A DNA stretch of 64,000 nucleotides, taken from assembly GCA_964368305.1 (NCBI GenBank), contig CAYJAB010000003.1:1-64000 (forward strand). Reading direction: 5' to 3'. Below are positions 52,576 to 61,318 of the stretch, piece by piece. The notes under the pieces are model-generated. The model was not told where the DNA came from and ran no database searches. It saw only the letters and a program-made list of their open reading frames with translations. Source of the DNA: CAYJAB01 sp964368305. Lineage in GTDB: Bacteria; Bacillota_I; Bacilli_A; Erysipelotrichales; Erysipelotrichaceae. The translations under genes were made by a program, and so were the position numbers. Every line of letters begins with the position of its first letter. The first letter of the stretch is position 1.

Positions 52576-53158
52576 AACCTAAGTAAATCTCCATTTGATT
52601 CACAATTGGTTCCACACCTTTTTTCGATGAAGCCGAATAAGGGAAGAACAATTTTTCATCTAATTGCAACTTATCCAAAATCATTTTCACTTGTTTAAGT
52701 TGTTGACTATAGCTTAATTTATCTGCTTTTGTCGCAACGACTATATATGGAATATTGTTGTCACGAATAAACTGTAACATCACCAAGTCATCTTGTGTAG
52801 GGTTATGTCGAATATCTACAAGTAAAACAGCCATTTTTAACGGTTTTCTATTTCTAAAATAATCTTCCATTAATTTACCATAATCAATATGTTCAGATTT
52901 GCTACGTTTTGCATACCCATACCCTGGTGCATCCGTCAGCATCCACTGATCATCTAAATTATAGAAATTCAATAGTCTTGTTTTACCTGGTGTTTGACCA
53001 ACATACGCCAAGTTTTTACGATTTAAAATCGCATTGATAAAACTACTTTTGCCAACATTACTTCTTCCACATAAAATAACTTCAGGCAATTCTGATTCTG
53101 GCCACTGTACTTTACTTGCCGCTGAGATTACAAGCGTTGGATTATGAAACCTTCTCAT
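52574..53158 (-). CDS. ysxC: Ribosome-biogenesis GTPase YsxC/EngB
   Basis: A 194-residue essential GTPase for 50S assembly. G1 is GRSNVGKSSFINA, G3 is DAPGYG, and G4 is TKADKLS. It overlaps the lon stop (TAATG), so it is translated after lon. The lon-ysxC pair is common in Firmicutes. Confidence 0.95.
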   Translation of the reverse strand: MRRFHNPTLVISAASKVQWPESELPEVILCGRSNVGKSSFINAILNRKNLAYVGQTPGKTRLLNFYNLDDQWMLTDAPGYGYAKRSKSEHIDYGKLMEDYFRNRKPLKMAVLLVDIRHNPTQDDLVMLQFIRDNNIPYIVVATKADKLSYSQQLKQVKMILDKLQLDEKLFFPYSASSKKGVEPIVNQMEIYLG

Positions 53159-55473
53159 TATGCCAATGCATTTCTAAGAACTTGATCAATTGTTTCTACT
53201 GGAATAATTGTCATATTCTGTTTTACACTTTGTGGAATATCGTCTACATCCTTTAAGTTTTGTTTAGGAATTAAAACAGTATTAATTCCAGATCTGTGCG
53301 CTGCAAGTGTTTTTTCTTTTAATCCACCAATTGGAAGCACAAGTCCTCTTAAAGTAATTTCTCCTGTCATCGCTACATTCGATAATACTTTTTTATTCGT
53401 CAATGCACTAATAATTGCTGTTGTTAAAGTAATTCCAGCACTTGGACCATCTTTTGGTACAGCACCTTCTGGCACGTGAATTTGTACGTCATTCTTTTCA
53501 AAGAAGTCTTTTGAAATACCATAATCTTTCGCATGTGATTTAATATAACCAAATGCAATATCAACTGATTCTTTCATAACATCTCCAAGTTGTCCTGTAA
53601 CAACTAATTTACCACTTCCAGCAAACGTTGTAACTTCAACTGGTAGTATATCACCACCAAATGATGTATAAGCAAGTCCTGTTACGACACCTACTTGGTT
53701 CGATTTTTCTTTAATTCCATAATCAAATTTTTCTTTACCTAACCACTCATTGATTAATTTCTTCGTAACTTTAACACTACGTTTATTTTCTTTTAAAACC
53801 ATCAATGCGCTTTTGCGACAAAGTGTAGCGATTACTCTTTCAAGCTGGCGCACACCTGCTTCTCTTGTATAACGTTGAATTAAATATAAAATTTCTTTAT
53901 TGCTAATTTTAAATTGAGAAGATTTTAAACCTGTATTCAATACACATCTTCTTACTAAATGATCTTCTGCAATATGCATTTTTTCTTCTTCTGTATAGCT
54001 TGAAAGTTCAATGATTTCTAAACGGTCACGAAGTGCAGCAGGAATATTTTCTAAATAATTCGCTGTAGCTATAAACATAACTTTTGATAAATCATAGCTT
54101 TCTTCTAAATAATGATCACTAAATAGTGCATTTTGCTCAGGATCTAACACCTCTAAAAGCGCACTACTTGGATCTCCTTTATAGTCTCCACCTAATTTAT
54201 CAATTTCATCAATTAAGAAAACAGGATTCACAACTTGTGATTTCTTCATTCCTTGAATAAAACGCCCTGGCATACTTCCAAGATATGTTCTTCTATGTCC
54301 TCTAATTTCTGATTCATCTTTAACACCACCTAAGCTCACTTTTACAAATTTGCGATCAAGTGATCTTGCAATAGATTTCGCAAGAGATGTTTTACCAACC
54401 CCTGGTGGACCCACTAAACATAAAATAGGAGATTTTAAAGAATTTGTCATTTGTTTTACAGCTAAGTATTCTAAAATTCTTTCTTTTATTTTTTCAAGTC
54501 CAAAATGATCTTCATTTAAAATATCCATAACACGACCTAAATCATCGTTGTCTTTGGATTCTTGCCACCATGGTGTTTCAAGAAGCCAATCTAAATATGT
54601 ACGAATAACACCACTTTCACCACTTGCACTTGGTATTGTTTCATAACGTTTTAACTCTTCCAATGCTTTTTTCTTTACATGCTCAGGATATGGATTTTCA
54701 TTGATCTGCTTACGCATTTTTTCAACGTCGTCTTCCCCATTAGATACATCACCTAATTCTTCTTTAATCGCACGTAATTTTTCTCTTAAATAATAATCTC
54801 TTTGTCCCTCTTCAATTTTCTCTTTAACACGATCATTGATTAATTCATCAATAAGAGACATTTCTTTTTCTTTTTCAATCTCTTCAATGATTAATAGTAA
54901 ACGTTGATTTATATCAAATGTTTCCAAAATCATTTGTTTCTTCTCAACTGTAATAGGGAAAAATTGAGCAAATTGATCAGCAATACCGACAGCAGACACC
55001 CCTTTAGCAAGTTGAGCAATCACATCTGCAGGCATTTTAGAATTTTTAGCCGCAATTTTTTCAAATTCACGCGCAATTCTTCTAACCATTGCCATTTCTT
55101 CCATAGAATCTCCTGCAATATCTTTTTCAGGTTTTACAGTCGCAAAGAACATTTTACTATCCTCTGTCATCTTTAAAACGCTTGCGCGTTCAAGTCCTGT
55201 AAATGTGATTCTTAAATATCCTTCTTTTGTATGAACATTTTTAATTCTACATAAAGTTCCAACTTGATATAAATCATCTACAGATGGATTTTCTACCATA
55301 ATATCTCTTTGACATACAATGAAGACATGTCCATCAAAATAATTTTGTGCCTCTTCAATTGCATTTACGCTTTTATCTCGTGCTACTTCAATAATAATAT
55401 CTTGACGTGGATAAACGACGATTCCACGTGTACATATTACAGGTACACCTAATTCTAGTTTTTTTAAATCCAT
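53158..55473 (-). CDS. lon: ATP-dependent protease Lon
   Basis: A 771-residue AAA+ protease. The N-terminal substrate-binding domain is followed by Walker A GPPGVGKTS and Walker B PVFLIDEIDK. The peptidase has the catalytic Ser678 in PKDGPSAGI and Lys721 in LKEKTLAAHR. AAAAGGAGGT precedes the ATG. Just upstream is a terminator at the tig stop codon, so lon may depend on read-through of that terminator. It degrades misfolded and regulatory proteins. Confidence 0.97.
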   Translation of the reverse strand: MDLKKLELGVPVICTRGIVVYPRQDIIIEVARDKSVNAIEEAQNYFDGHVFIVCQRDIMVENPSVDDLYQVGTLCRIKNVHTKEGYLRITFTGLERASVLKMTEDSKMFFATVKPEKDIAGDSMEEMAMVRRIAREFEKIAAKNSKMPADVIAQLAKGVSAVGIADQFAQFFPITVEKKQMILETFDINQRLLLIIEEIEKEKEMSLIDELINDRVKEKIEEGQRDYYLREKLRAIKEELGDVSNGEDDVEKMRKQINENPYPEHVKKKALEELKRYETIPSASGESGVIRTYLDWLLETPWWQESKDNDDLGRVMDILNEDHFGLEKIKERILEYLAVKQMTNSLKSPILCLVGPPGVGKTSLAKSIARSLDRKFVKVSLGGVKDESEIRGHRRTYLGSMPGRFIQGMKKSQVVNPVFLIDEIDKLGGDYKGDPSSALLEVLDPEQNALFSDHYLEESYDLSKVMFIATANYLENIPAALRDRLEIIELSSYTEEEKMHIAEDHLVRRCVLNTGLKSSQFKISNKEILYLIQRYTREAGVRQLERVIATLCRKSALMVLKENKRSVKVTKKLINEWLGKEKFDYGIKEKSNQVGVVTGLAYTSFGGDILPVEVTTFAGSGKLVVTGQLGDVMKESVDIAFGYIKSHAKDYGISKDFFEKNDVQIHVPEGAVPKDGPSAGITLTTAIISALTNKKVLSNVAMTGEITLRGLVLPIGGLKEKTLAAHRSGINTVLIPKQNLKDVDDIPQSVKQNMTIIPVETIDQVLRNALA

Positions 55474-55487
55474 AATTAACCTCCTTT

Positions 55488-55512
55488 TTTAAAAAAAGAC
55501 GCTAAGCGTCTT
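55488..55512 (-). terminator. Terminator between tig and lon
   Basis: Minus strand AAGACGCT-TAGCGTCTTTTTTT at the tig stop codon. The lon ribosome-binding site begins right after the T run, leaving no space for a promoter, so this may be partial termination. Confidence 0.75.
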
Positions 55513-56782
55513 ATTTAACTGAACTTTTAATGAAGTCGTATGCTTTACGAATTTTTAAGTCATATGAAATTGTAGGTTCAGAAACCATTTCTTTTACCTT
55601 TTCAACTTCCATGTTGTACATAGTCGCAACATCTTGGTATTCTTTTTCAATTTCTTCAGTAGTTGGATTTAAATTTTCTGCTTTTGCAACAGCATCTAAA
55701 ACCAATCTAACTTTAACTTTATTTTCAGCATCTTTCGCCATTTGTTCGCGTAAGACCTCTTCTGTTTGACCTGTTAATTCAGTATATTGTTTTAAAGAGA
55801 ATCCTTGTTGTTGAAGTCTATTTCCAAAATCTGCAACCATGTTGTCAGTTTCTTCTGTAATCATAACTTCAGGAATTTCAACTGTAGCACCTTCTACTAC
55901 TGCAGTTAAAATTTTATTGTCGAATTCTTGTTCAGCTTGAACTGTTTTTTCTTGTTTGATTTCTTCTTTTACAGATTTTTTCAATTCTTCAAGTGTTTCA
56001 ACACCATCACGTTTTAATTCTTTTGCGAATTCATCGTTTAATTCTGGTAATTGACGTTCTTTAATTTCATGAACTGTTACTTTAAATACAACTTCTTTAC
56101 CAGCTAAATTTTCTGCTTGATATGCCTCTGGGAAAGTTACTGTAATGTCTTTTTGTTCTTCAACACCCATACCAACTAATTGTTCTTCAAACCCTGGAAT
56201 AAATGAATTTGATCCAATAACTAATGGATAGTTTTCACCTTTTCCACCTTCAAATGCAACACCATCTAAGAAACCTTCAAAATCGATTACTGCAGTGTTT
56301 GTATTTTCAACTGTACCTTCTTTAACTACAAGTTCTGCAAAACCTTCTTGAATACTTGTCATTTTTGCATCAACTTCTTTTGCAGTTACTTTAACTGCAG
56401 CTTTTTTGATATCTAAATCTTTATATTCTCCTAAAGTTACTTCAGGACGAGTGATAATGATGAACTTTAAAGTTACTTCTTCTTCACTTATAGCATCAAG
56501 TCCAAGTTCTGGTCTTGCTACTAAGTTTAACTCATGTTCTGTTACACCAGCAACTAATGCATCGCTTGCGATTACATCTACTGCTTCCATTAAAATTGAT
56601 TGTGGATTAACATGGTTTTTCACCATGTTTTTTGGTGCTGTACCTTTTCTAAATCCAGGAATTTCAATATCCTTTGCTAATTTATCAAATGCTTTTGATT
56701 GTGCATTTTTCCAATCTTCGCCACCTACTGTAACGATTAACTCACCTTTTGATTTTTCTTTTACTGTCCAAACTGTTTTCAT
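55511..56782 (-). CDS. tig: Trigger factor
   Basis: A 423-residue ribosome-bound chaperone. The N-terminal ribosome-binding tail contains the signature GFRKGTAPKNMV, the PPIase domain has VIDFEGFLDGVAFEGGKGENY in parts, and the C-terminal domain is helical. It carries an unusual CIRCE control site upstream. lon and ysxC follow. Confidence 0.96.
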   Translation of the reverse strand: MKTVWTVKEKSKGELIVTVGGEDWKNAQSKAFDKLAKDIEIPGFRKGTAPKNMVKNHVNPQSILMEAVDVIASDALVAGVTEHELNLVARPELGLDAISEEEVTLKFIIITRPEVTLGEYKDLDIKKAAVKVTAKEVDAKMTSIQEGFAELVVKEGTVENTNTAVIDFEGFLDGVAFEGGKGENYPLVIGSNSFIPGFEEQLVGMGVEEQKDITVTFPEAYQAENLAGKEVVFKVTVHEIKERQLPELNDEFAKELKRDGVETLEELKKSVKEEIKQEKTVQAEQEFDNKILTAVVEGATVEIPEVMITEETDNMVADFGNRLQQQGFSLKQYTELTGQTEEVLREQMAKDAENKVKVRLVLDAVAKAENLNPTTEEIEKEYQDVATMYNMEVEKVKEMVSEPTISYDLKIRKAYDFIKSSVK

Positions 56783-56808
56783 ATTTTCCTCCTATGGATT
56801 GCATTACT

Positions 56809-56836
56809 ATTATAACACTTATTTTAGCACTGTCAA
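56809..56836 (-). promoter_or_regulatory. Promoter of tig
   Basis: Minus strand: perfect TTGACA (56831-56836), 16-base spacer, perfect TATAAT (56809-56814). The -35 lies inside the CIRCE element. Confidence 0.9.
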
Positions 56837-56850
56837 CAATTGAGTGCTAA
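56824..56850 (-). promoter_or_regulatory. CIRCE element (HrcA operator) of tig
   Basis: TTAGCACTG-N9-GAGTGCTAA on the plus strand reading (56824-56850), the CIRCE consensus with one mismatch in the left arm. The spacer contains the -35 hexamer, so HrcA binding would block initiation. This puts tig, and perhaps lon and ysxC, in the heat-shock regulon. Confidence 0.92.
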
Positions 56851-57573
56851 TTATTGAATTCCCTCCAATTGAAATGTCATAATTTGTTCTAATTTGTTTT
56901 CTACTACAAATTTATGATACGAGTCATCATCATTACTTGCATGATACACATATTTTACAATTGAAAGCGCCAATGAAATCGCTTCATCTTCTTCATAACT
57001 TTCTGGCAACTTATAAAATACACAATGCATTAAAACCTCAGTACACATCATCATTAAACTTGGGTTATCATTTTCTAACCATTGTCTTAGATAAGAAAGT
57101 CCCATCTTAAATCCATCTGTATCAATTGGCTTTTCAATTGCTCTTGGAACAAAATGGTAAATCATTTCATTTGTTTGATACTTTAATTCTTCAGTAATTT
57201 CCTGTTCGATACATGCTTCGATTAAAATACTCGCAACCAAGCGATTTGGTTTGTTTTCTAAATATGTTTTAACCACATCAATATGTTGCCTTAAATTAAG
57301 TGCACACAGTGCATCAACTGCTTTTACTTGTGAAAGTTCACTTCCAGTTAGTAATTGCTCTATTTGTTCTATCGAAATTGCTGTTGCTGGCTGATCAATT
57401 TTTAACTGCTGGATTACTTTCTCCTTTAGTATAATCAACTGTTTTTCAACTTCGCTTGGAACATATGGCATATCTAACTCTTCGTTTAATTTCTCAAAAG
57501 CCTCTTGATACAACTCTTTATCAATCATTTCCTGTACTTTAGTTACAAGTGTCTGATAATAATTCTCTGTCAT
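56851..57573 (-). CDS. Hypothetical protein (DUF3196-like, probably helical repeat)
   Basis: A 240-residue protein predicted almost entirely helical. Features such as TKVQEMIDKELYQEAFEKLNEELDMPYVP (in parts) and LTGSELSQVKAVDALCALNLRQH recall a TPR-like repeat and the DUF3196 family of Mollicutes and Erysipelotrichia. Function unknown. It precedes tig; its stop codon abuts the CIRCE element. AGGAGA before the ATG. Confidence 0.65.
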   Translation of the reverse strand: MTENYYQTLVTKVQEMIDKELYQEAFEKLNEELDMPYVPSEVEKQLIILKEKVIQQLKIDQPATAISIEQIEQLLTGSELSQVKAVDALCALNLRQHIDVVKTYLENKPNRLVASILIEACIEQEITEELKYQTNEMIYHFVPRAIEKPIDTDGFKMGLSYLRQWLENDNPSLMMMCTEVLMHCVFYKLPESYEEDEAISLALSIVKYVYHASNDDDSYHKFVVENKLEQIMTFQLEGIQ

Positions 57574-57699
57574 ATACTCTCCTTTTACTTAAAAAAGTAT
57601 ACCATAAAACACTTCTTAATAGTTAAATATTGCATTTATTTACTAATATTTACATACTTATTGAAAAATTATCTTGAATATCGTATCAGTTTTTGTTAT

Positions 57700-57705
57700 T
57701 ATAAT
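57700..57705 (+). promoter_or_regulatory. -10 element of tRNA-Arg
   Basis: TATAAT at 57700-57705, 10 bases before the tRNA 5' end. No good -35 at the expected spacing. Confidence 0.5.
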
Positions 57706-57715
57706 TAAGCACTGT

Positions 57716-57792
57716 GTCCTTGTAGCTCAGCCGGATAGAGCATACGCCTTCTAAGCGTACGGTCAGGGGTTCGAATCCCTTCAAGGACGCCA
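57716..57792 (+). tRNA. tRNA-Arg (TCT anticodon)
   Basis: Full cloverleaf: acceptor GTCCTTG/CAAGGAC, D-arm GCTCAGCCGGATAGAGC, anticodon stem TACGC/GCGTA with loop CTTCTAA (anticodon TCT), T-arm AGGGGTTCGAATCCCTT and an encoded CCA end. Reads AGA/AGG. Confidence 0.97.
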
Positions 57793-57801
57793 TTTAAAAA
57801 T

Positions 57802-57830
57802 AAAGACTTTCAATGAAAGTCTTTTTTTAT
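57802..57830 (+). terminator. Terminator of tRNA-Arg
   Basis: AAAGACTTTC-AAT-GAAAGTCTTTTTTT hairpin just after the CCA end. Confidence 0.9.
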
Positions 57831-57966
57831 TTTATAATATGAAAAAATACCGTAAATAAACGTGTTTACTAACTAAAAATCAACTTGTATACTTAATTTA
57901 TATATAATAAGTAATACTAATATTATAATTAGATTGTTAAAATTAATAAAACTAGGAGGACACTAC

Positions 57967-58707
57967 ATGAAAATCGGATTAACTTCAGTTACGTTTAGAG
58001 AAAAATCAGTAGATGAAATTATAGACATCGCAAAGCGATCAAATATCTATACTATCGAATGGGGTGCAGATGGACACGTTACACCACTTGATGCAGAGAA
58101 CGCAGTGACTGTTTATAATAAATGTCAAGCAAATGGCATTGAAACACTTTCATATGGTTCTTATTATCGAGGCGGAGATATTGAAGAATTTATTCCTATA
58201 TTAAATACAGCGGTTATTTTACATGCTAAGACAATACGTATTTGGGCAGGAAGAATCAATCCTTATGATATAACGGATTCTCAGTTTGAGGTGTTAGTTA
58301 ATAATATTAAAAAAGCTGCACAACTTGCTGAAGCTGAAAATATCAGTATATCTTTAGAATATCATCGTAAAACGATGACCCAAACAAAAGAAGGCGCACT
58401 TAAATTACTACAAGCAATAAATATGCCAAATGTCTTTACTTATTGGCAACCCAACCCAGATATATCCTTACAAGAAAAACTAGAAGAAATCTCACTTCTT
58501 GCTCCTTATATATCACACTTTCATGTATTCTCATGGGATGTTGGAAATGTATTTATGCCATTTGAGTTTGGTCTAAATGAATGGACAAGATATCTCAATG
58601 CCGCAAAAAAGTATAAACTTAATCCATTATTAATAATGGAATTTGTAAAAGACTCTACTGAACAACAATTGATAGAAGACCTTGCTTCACTAAGAAAAAT
58701 AATTTAA
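57967..58707 (+). CDS. Sugar phosphate isomerase/epimerase (xylose isomerase-like TIM barrel)
   Basis: A 246-residue AP-endonuclease-2/xylose-isomerase-like TIM barrel. The family signature is ISLEYHRKTMTQTKEGA (metal-binding Glu/His), then TYWQPNPDI and LLIMEFVKDS. The substrate is probably a sugar or inositol derivative. The ATG at 57967 follows AGGAGG; the frame extends upstream without a better site. It stands alone. Confidence 0.8.
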   Translation: MKIGLTSVTFREKSVDEIIDIAKRSNIYTIEWGADGHVTPLDAENAVTVYNKCQANGIETLSYGSYYRGGDIEEFIPILNTAVILHAKTIRIWAGRINPYDITDSQFEVLVNNIKKAAQLAEAENISISLEYHRKTMTQTKEGALKLLQAINMPNVFTYWQPNPDISLQEKLEEISLLAPYISHFHVFSWDVGNVFMPFEFGLNEWTRYLNAAKKYKLNPLLIMEFVKDSTEQQLIEDLASLRKII

Positions 58708-58712
58708 GTAAA

Positions 58713-58742
58713 TAAAAAGCGAATATAAATTCGCTTTTTTTA
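58713..58742. terminator. Bidirectional terminator
   Basis: AAAAAGCGAAT-ATAA-ATTCGCTTTTTTT between the isomerase (plus) and the XRE gene (minus). Confidence 0.9.
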
Positions 58743-58748
58743 CTATTC

Positions 58749-59087
58749 TTATTTAACTTCTCTTAATAAATCCTCAAAGGAAATTTCATATAATTTTGAG
58801 AGTGCAATTAAATTAGAGGTACTTGGATCAGAGGCACCATTCTCCCATTTTGATACAGCTTGTCTGCTAACCCCCACTACTTCCGCAACATATTCTTGTG
58901 TCATTTTATGAGATATTCTTTGCTGTTTTAACACTTCACCAAGATTCTTTCTTGTTTGTAGTTCTACATGACTTATCTCTTTTGATTTAATATATTTTAA
59001 TAATGCTCTTATTACCAAAACAAAAAGATAAATAAAGAGTAAGAAAAATGGTATAGCAATCATCATGACAATAAATGTAATTTGCAT
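58749..59087 (-). CDS. Membrane-anchored XRE-type helix-turn-helix protein A
   Basis: A 112-residue protein. An N-terminal membrane helix (residues 4-27) and a short linker precede an XRE domain with NLGEVLKQQRISHKMTQEYVAEVVGVSRQAVSKWE (in parts) and a well-formed recognition helix (VSRQAVSKWENG). The ATG at 59087 follows AAAGGAG; an upstream extension is rejected for lack of a site. Divergent to a paralogue (59338-59676). Confidence 0.82.
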   Translation of the reverse strand: MQITFIVMMIAIPFFLLFIYLFVLVIRALLKYIKSKEISHVELQTRKNLGEVLKQQRISHKMTQEYVAEVVGVSRQAVSKWENGASDPSTSNLIALSKLYEISFEDLLREVK

Positions 59088-59134
59088 AATCAACAACTCC
59101 TTTCTTGTTAATTTCAGTATACACAACATATTAA

Positions 59135-59183
59135 GCGACAACCACCAACTATTAAGAAAGTATTGGTTGCATAGTGGTTGCGA
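59135..59183. repeat. Nested inverted repeat between the divergent XRE genes
   Basis: CAACCAC (59139-59145) and GTGGTTG (59174-59180) face each other, with CCAAC/TATTGGTTG-like elements inside, and GGTTGC repeated directly. It could be the operator of the pair. The rest of this 250-base gap contains likely promoters and no gene. Confidence 0.5.
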
Positions 59184-59337
59184 AGGAAAAAATGTCATAT
59201 TCTTTTTGTATATACATATCTTAATTCATTATAAAATGTATTACAATCTTTCTTTGAATTGATTTAAGTTATAAAGATATTTCATCTAAAACACATCAAT
59301 TTATGCTATCATATTAAAATAGAAGGAGGATGTGTCT

Positions 59338-59676
59338 ATGAATGAATCACTCGTTATCACATTTGTTGTTTTTGTAATCCTTTTAGTATTAGGTGTATCT
59401 TTCTTTATTATTGGAAATAGAGTATTAAAATACCTAGATAAAAACAGTGCATATCAAGAAGATTTTGAATACACTCTCGGAGAAACATTAAAAAACAGTA
59501 GAAAAAATGTTGATATGACAGAAGATGAAGTTGCAGATCATTTCAAAGTAACCGCAATGATCGTATCGAGTTGGGAAGATGATACTTTAGTTCCTAACAA
59601 TAGAACATTATTAGAACTTGAAAAAATATATAACATTTCCTTACAAGCTTATTTAAAAGAAGATACTATACAATAA
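59338..59676 (+). CDS. Membrane-anchored XRE-type protein B with altered recognition helix
   Basis: A 112-residue paralogue of protein A: membrane helix near residues 6-28, then an XRE-like domain (TLGETLKNSRKNVDMTEDEVADHF). The recognition helix reads VTAMIVSSWEDD where A has VSRQAVSKWENG, so DNA contacts are probably lost or changed. ATG at 59338 follows AGGAGG by 8 bases (an in-frame GTG is two codons upstream). DUF2087 gene follows. Confidence 0.78.
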   Translation: MNESLVITFVVFVILLVLGVSFFIIGNRVLKYLDKNSAYQEDFEYTLGETLKNSRKNVDMTEDEVADHFKVTAMIVSSWEDDTLVPNNRTLLELEKIYNISLQAYLKEDTIQ

Positions 59677-59736
59677 GTCCATTATTGTATTCATTTATGA
59701 CATATGTTACCATTTGAACATTAAAGGAGATTTATC

Positions 59737-60030
59737 ATGGAAGATATTAAAAACTTTTTAGACTCTCAAAATAGATTAACTCTTTTTCCGGCGAAGAAGA
59801 AAAAGAAAATTTATGCGTTGATTTACCTAGCAAGCAAATTAAATCCAGATACAATGTATAGTGAGACACGTTTAAATGAAACTTTAAATCAATGGCATAG
59901 TTTTAACGATCCTGCTACTTTAAGAAGAGAACTCTATAACTTTAAATTTATTAATCGAGACCCTTCAGGGAGTTCTTATTGGTTGGAAAAACAACAGCCA
60001 ACATTAGAAAGCCTTATAGAGCAACTTTAA
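59737..60030 (+). CDS. DUF2087-family protein
   Basis: A 97-residue protein with the DUF2087 pattern: LFPAKKKKKIYALIYLASKL, ETRLNETLNQWHSFND, LRRELYNFKFINRDPSGSSYW (in parts). The family is often fused to regulators and may bind nucleic acid, but its function is not known. AAGGAGA before the ATG. Confidence 0.85.
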   Translation: MEDIKNFLDSQNRLTLFPAKKKKKIYALIYLASKLNPDTMYSETRLNETLNQWHSFNDPATLRRELYNFKFINRDPSGSSYWLEKQQPTLESLIEQL

Positions 60031-60078
60031 GATTTTAAAGAGACTATTCATTTTCTTAATTAAATATTTTCTACAATT

Positions 60079-60110
60079 AATAGACCTAATTTTATACGGT
60101 CTATTTTTAT
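60079..60110 (+). terminator. Terminator after the DUF2087 gene
   Basis: AATAGACC/GGTCTATT hairpin with T-rich tail, 49 bases after the stop codon. Confidence 0.75.
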
Positions 60111-60160
60111 TTTTTAGATATAATTCATGCTATAATAGTACAATATTAAAGGAGATTTCT

Positions 60161-60997
60161 ATGGCTGGTGTAATATTTGAAGGAGGATCACTCCGTTGTA
60201 TTTTTACTGCAGGTGTTATTGATGCATTATTAGATCACAACATCCATTTTGATTATGTCATAGGAGTTTCTGCAGGCATTACAAATGGGTTGTCCTATTG
60301 TTCAAATCAAAGAGGAAGAAATTTAGATATTTTAAAAAAGTATCGCAATAATCCAAAATATTTATCATTTCATAACCTGTTAAGATGCGGTTCTATATTT
60401 GATCCAGAATTTTTATTTGATGAACTTCCAAATTCACTGAATTTGTTTGATCATAACACATTAAATCAGTATCGTGGAAGTGTATATTCTGTGGTTACTG
60501 ATATTGATAGTGCAGATGCTGTCTATATGGATACAAAACATTTAGATGAAAAACATCTCGTACTTCAGGCTACATGTTCTATTCCATTTTTAAGCAAAGA
60601 AGTTACTATTAATAACAGACAATACTATGACGGTGGAATAAGTGATGCGATTCCCATTAAAAAAGCAATAGCAGATGGAAGTAAAAAAAATCTTATTATC
60701 CTAACCCAACCTAATGGGTACATCAAAAAGAATACACATTTATCGAAATTTGCAGCATCTTTATTAAAGAAAAGATCTTTGAATCTTACAAAGAGTTTAT
60801 TAAAACGTGCTGATCGATACAATGAAACACTTTCATTTATTAAAGAATTAGAACAAGGTGAAAATACTGTTGTTCTTCGACCACTACATAAAATAAAATC
60901 ATTTGAAAAAAATATATCGAAGCTTGAGGAAACTTATCGAATGGGGTATGATCTTGCGATTTTAAATATTGATAAAATAAAGGAATTAATAGGCTAA
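60161..60997 (+). CDS. Patatin-like phospholipase
   Basis: A 278-residue lipid acyl hydrolase. Oxyanion Gly region FEGGSLRC, nucleophile GVSAG with Ser37, and DGG (Asp157-Gly-Gly) in YYDGGISDAIP, which completes the dyad. It probably deacylates phospholipids at the inner membrane. AAGGAGA before the ATG; the DUF3795 gene follows after 2 bases. Confidence 0.9.
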   Translation: MAGVIFEGGSLRCIFTAGVIDALLDHNIHFDYVIGVSAGITNGLSYCSNQRGRNLDILKKYRNNPKYLSFHNLLRCGSIFDPEFLFDELPNSLNLFDHNTLNQYRGSVYSVVTDIDSADAVYMDTKHLDEKHLVLQATCSIPFLSKEVTINNRQYYDGGISDAIPIKKAIADGSKKNLIILTQPNGYIKKNTHLSKFAASLLKKRSLNLTKSLLKRADRYNETLSFIKELEQGENTVVLRPLHKIKSFEKNISKLEETYRMGYDLAILNIDKIKELIG

Positions 60998-60999
60998 AT

Positions 61000-61254
61000 A
61001 TGAAATACATAAACAGTTATTGTGGCATCAACTGCAAGGAATGTAAAAACTATCTAAAAAACGTAAACTGCCGAGGGTGCAAAAAAGAAGAAGTGCTTAT
61101 TGAGGATTGTCCTACTAAAAAATGTTGTATTGAAAAAAACATCATACACTGTGGAGAGTGCTTAACTTTTCCATGTGAAATGATGAAATCTTTTTATGAT
61201 AGTACAGAGTTTAGGAAGAATGGATTCTCTGTTTTATCTGCATTAATTAAATAG
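61000..61254 (+). CDS. DUF3795-family Cys-rich protein
   Basis: An 84-residue protein with about eleven Cys in pairs, as in CGINCKECKNYL, NCRGCKKEE, DCPTKKCC and HCGECLTFPCEM. It fits the DUF3795 zinc-binding-like family. Function unknown. The start has only a weak ribosome-binding site and is probably coupled to the patatin gene. Confidence 0.85.
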   Translation: MKYINSYCGINCKECKNYLKNVNCRGCKKEEVLIEDCPTKKCCIEKNIIHCGECLTFPCEMMKSFYDSTEFRKNGFSVLSALIK

Positions 61255-61318
61255 CGCAATTATTGAAATTCTATAAAAAAAATGATATGCTAAATGTAAC
61301 AAAATCGGAGGAATTTAA

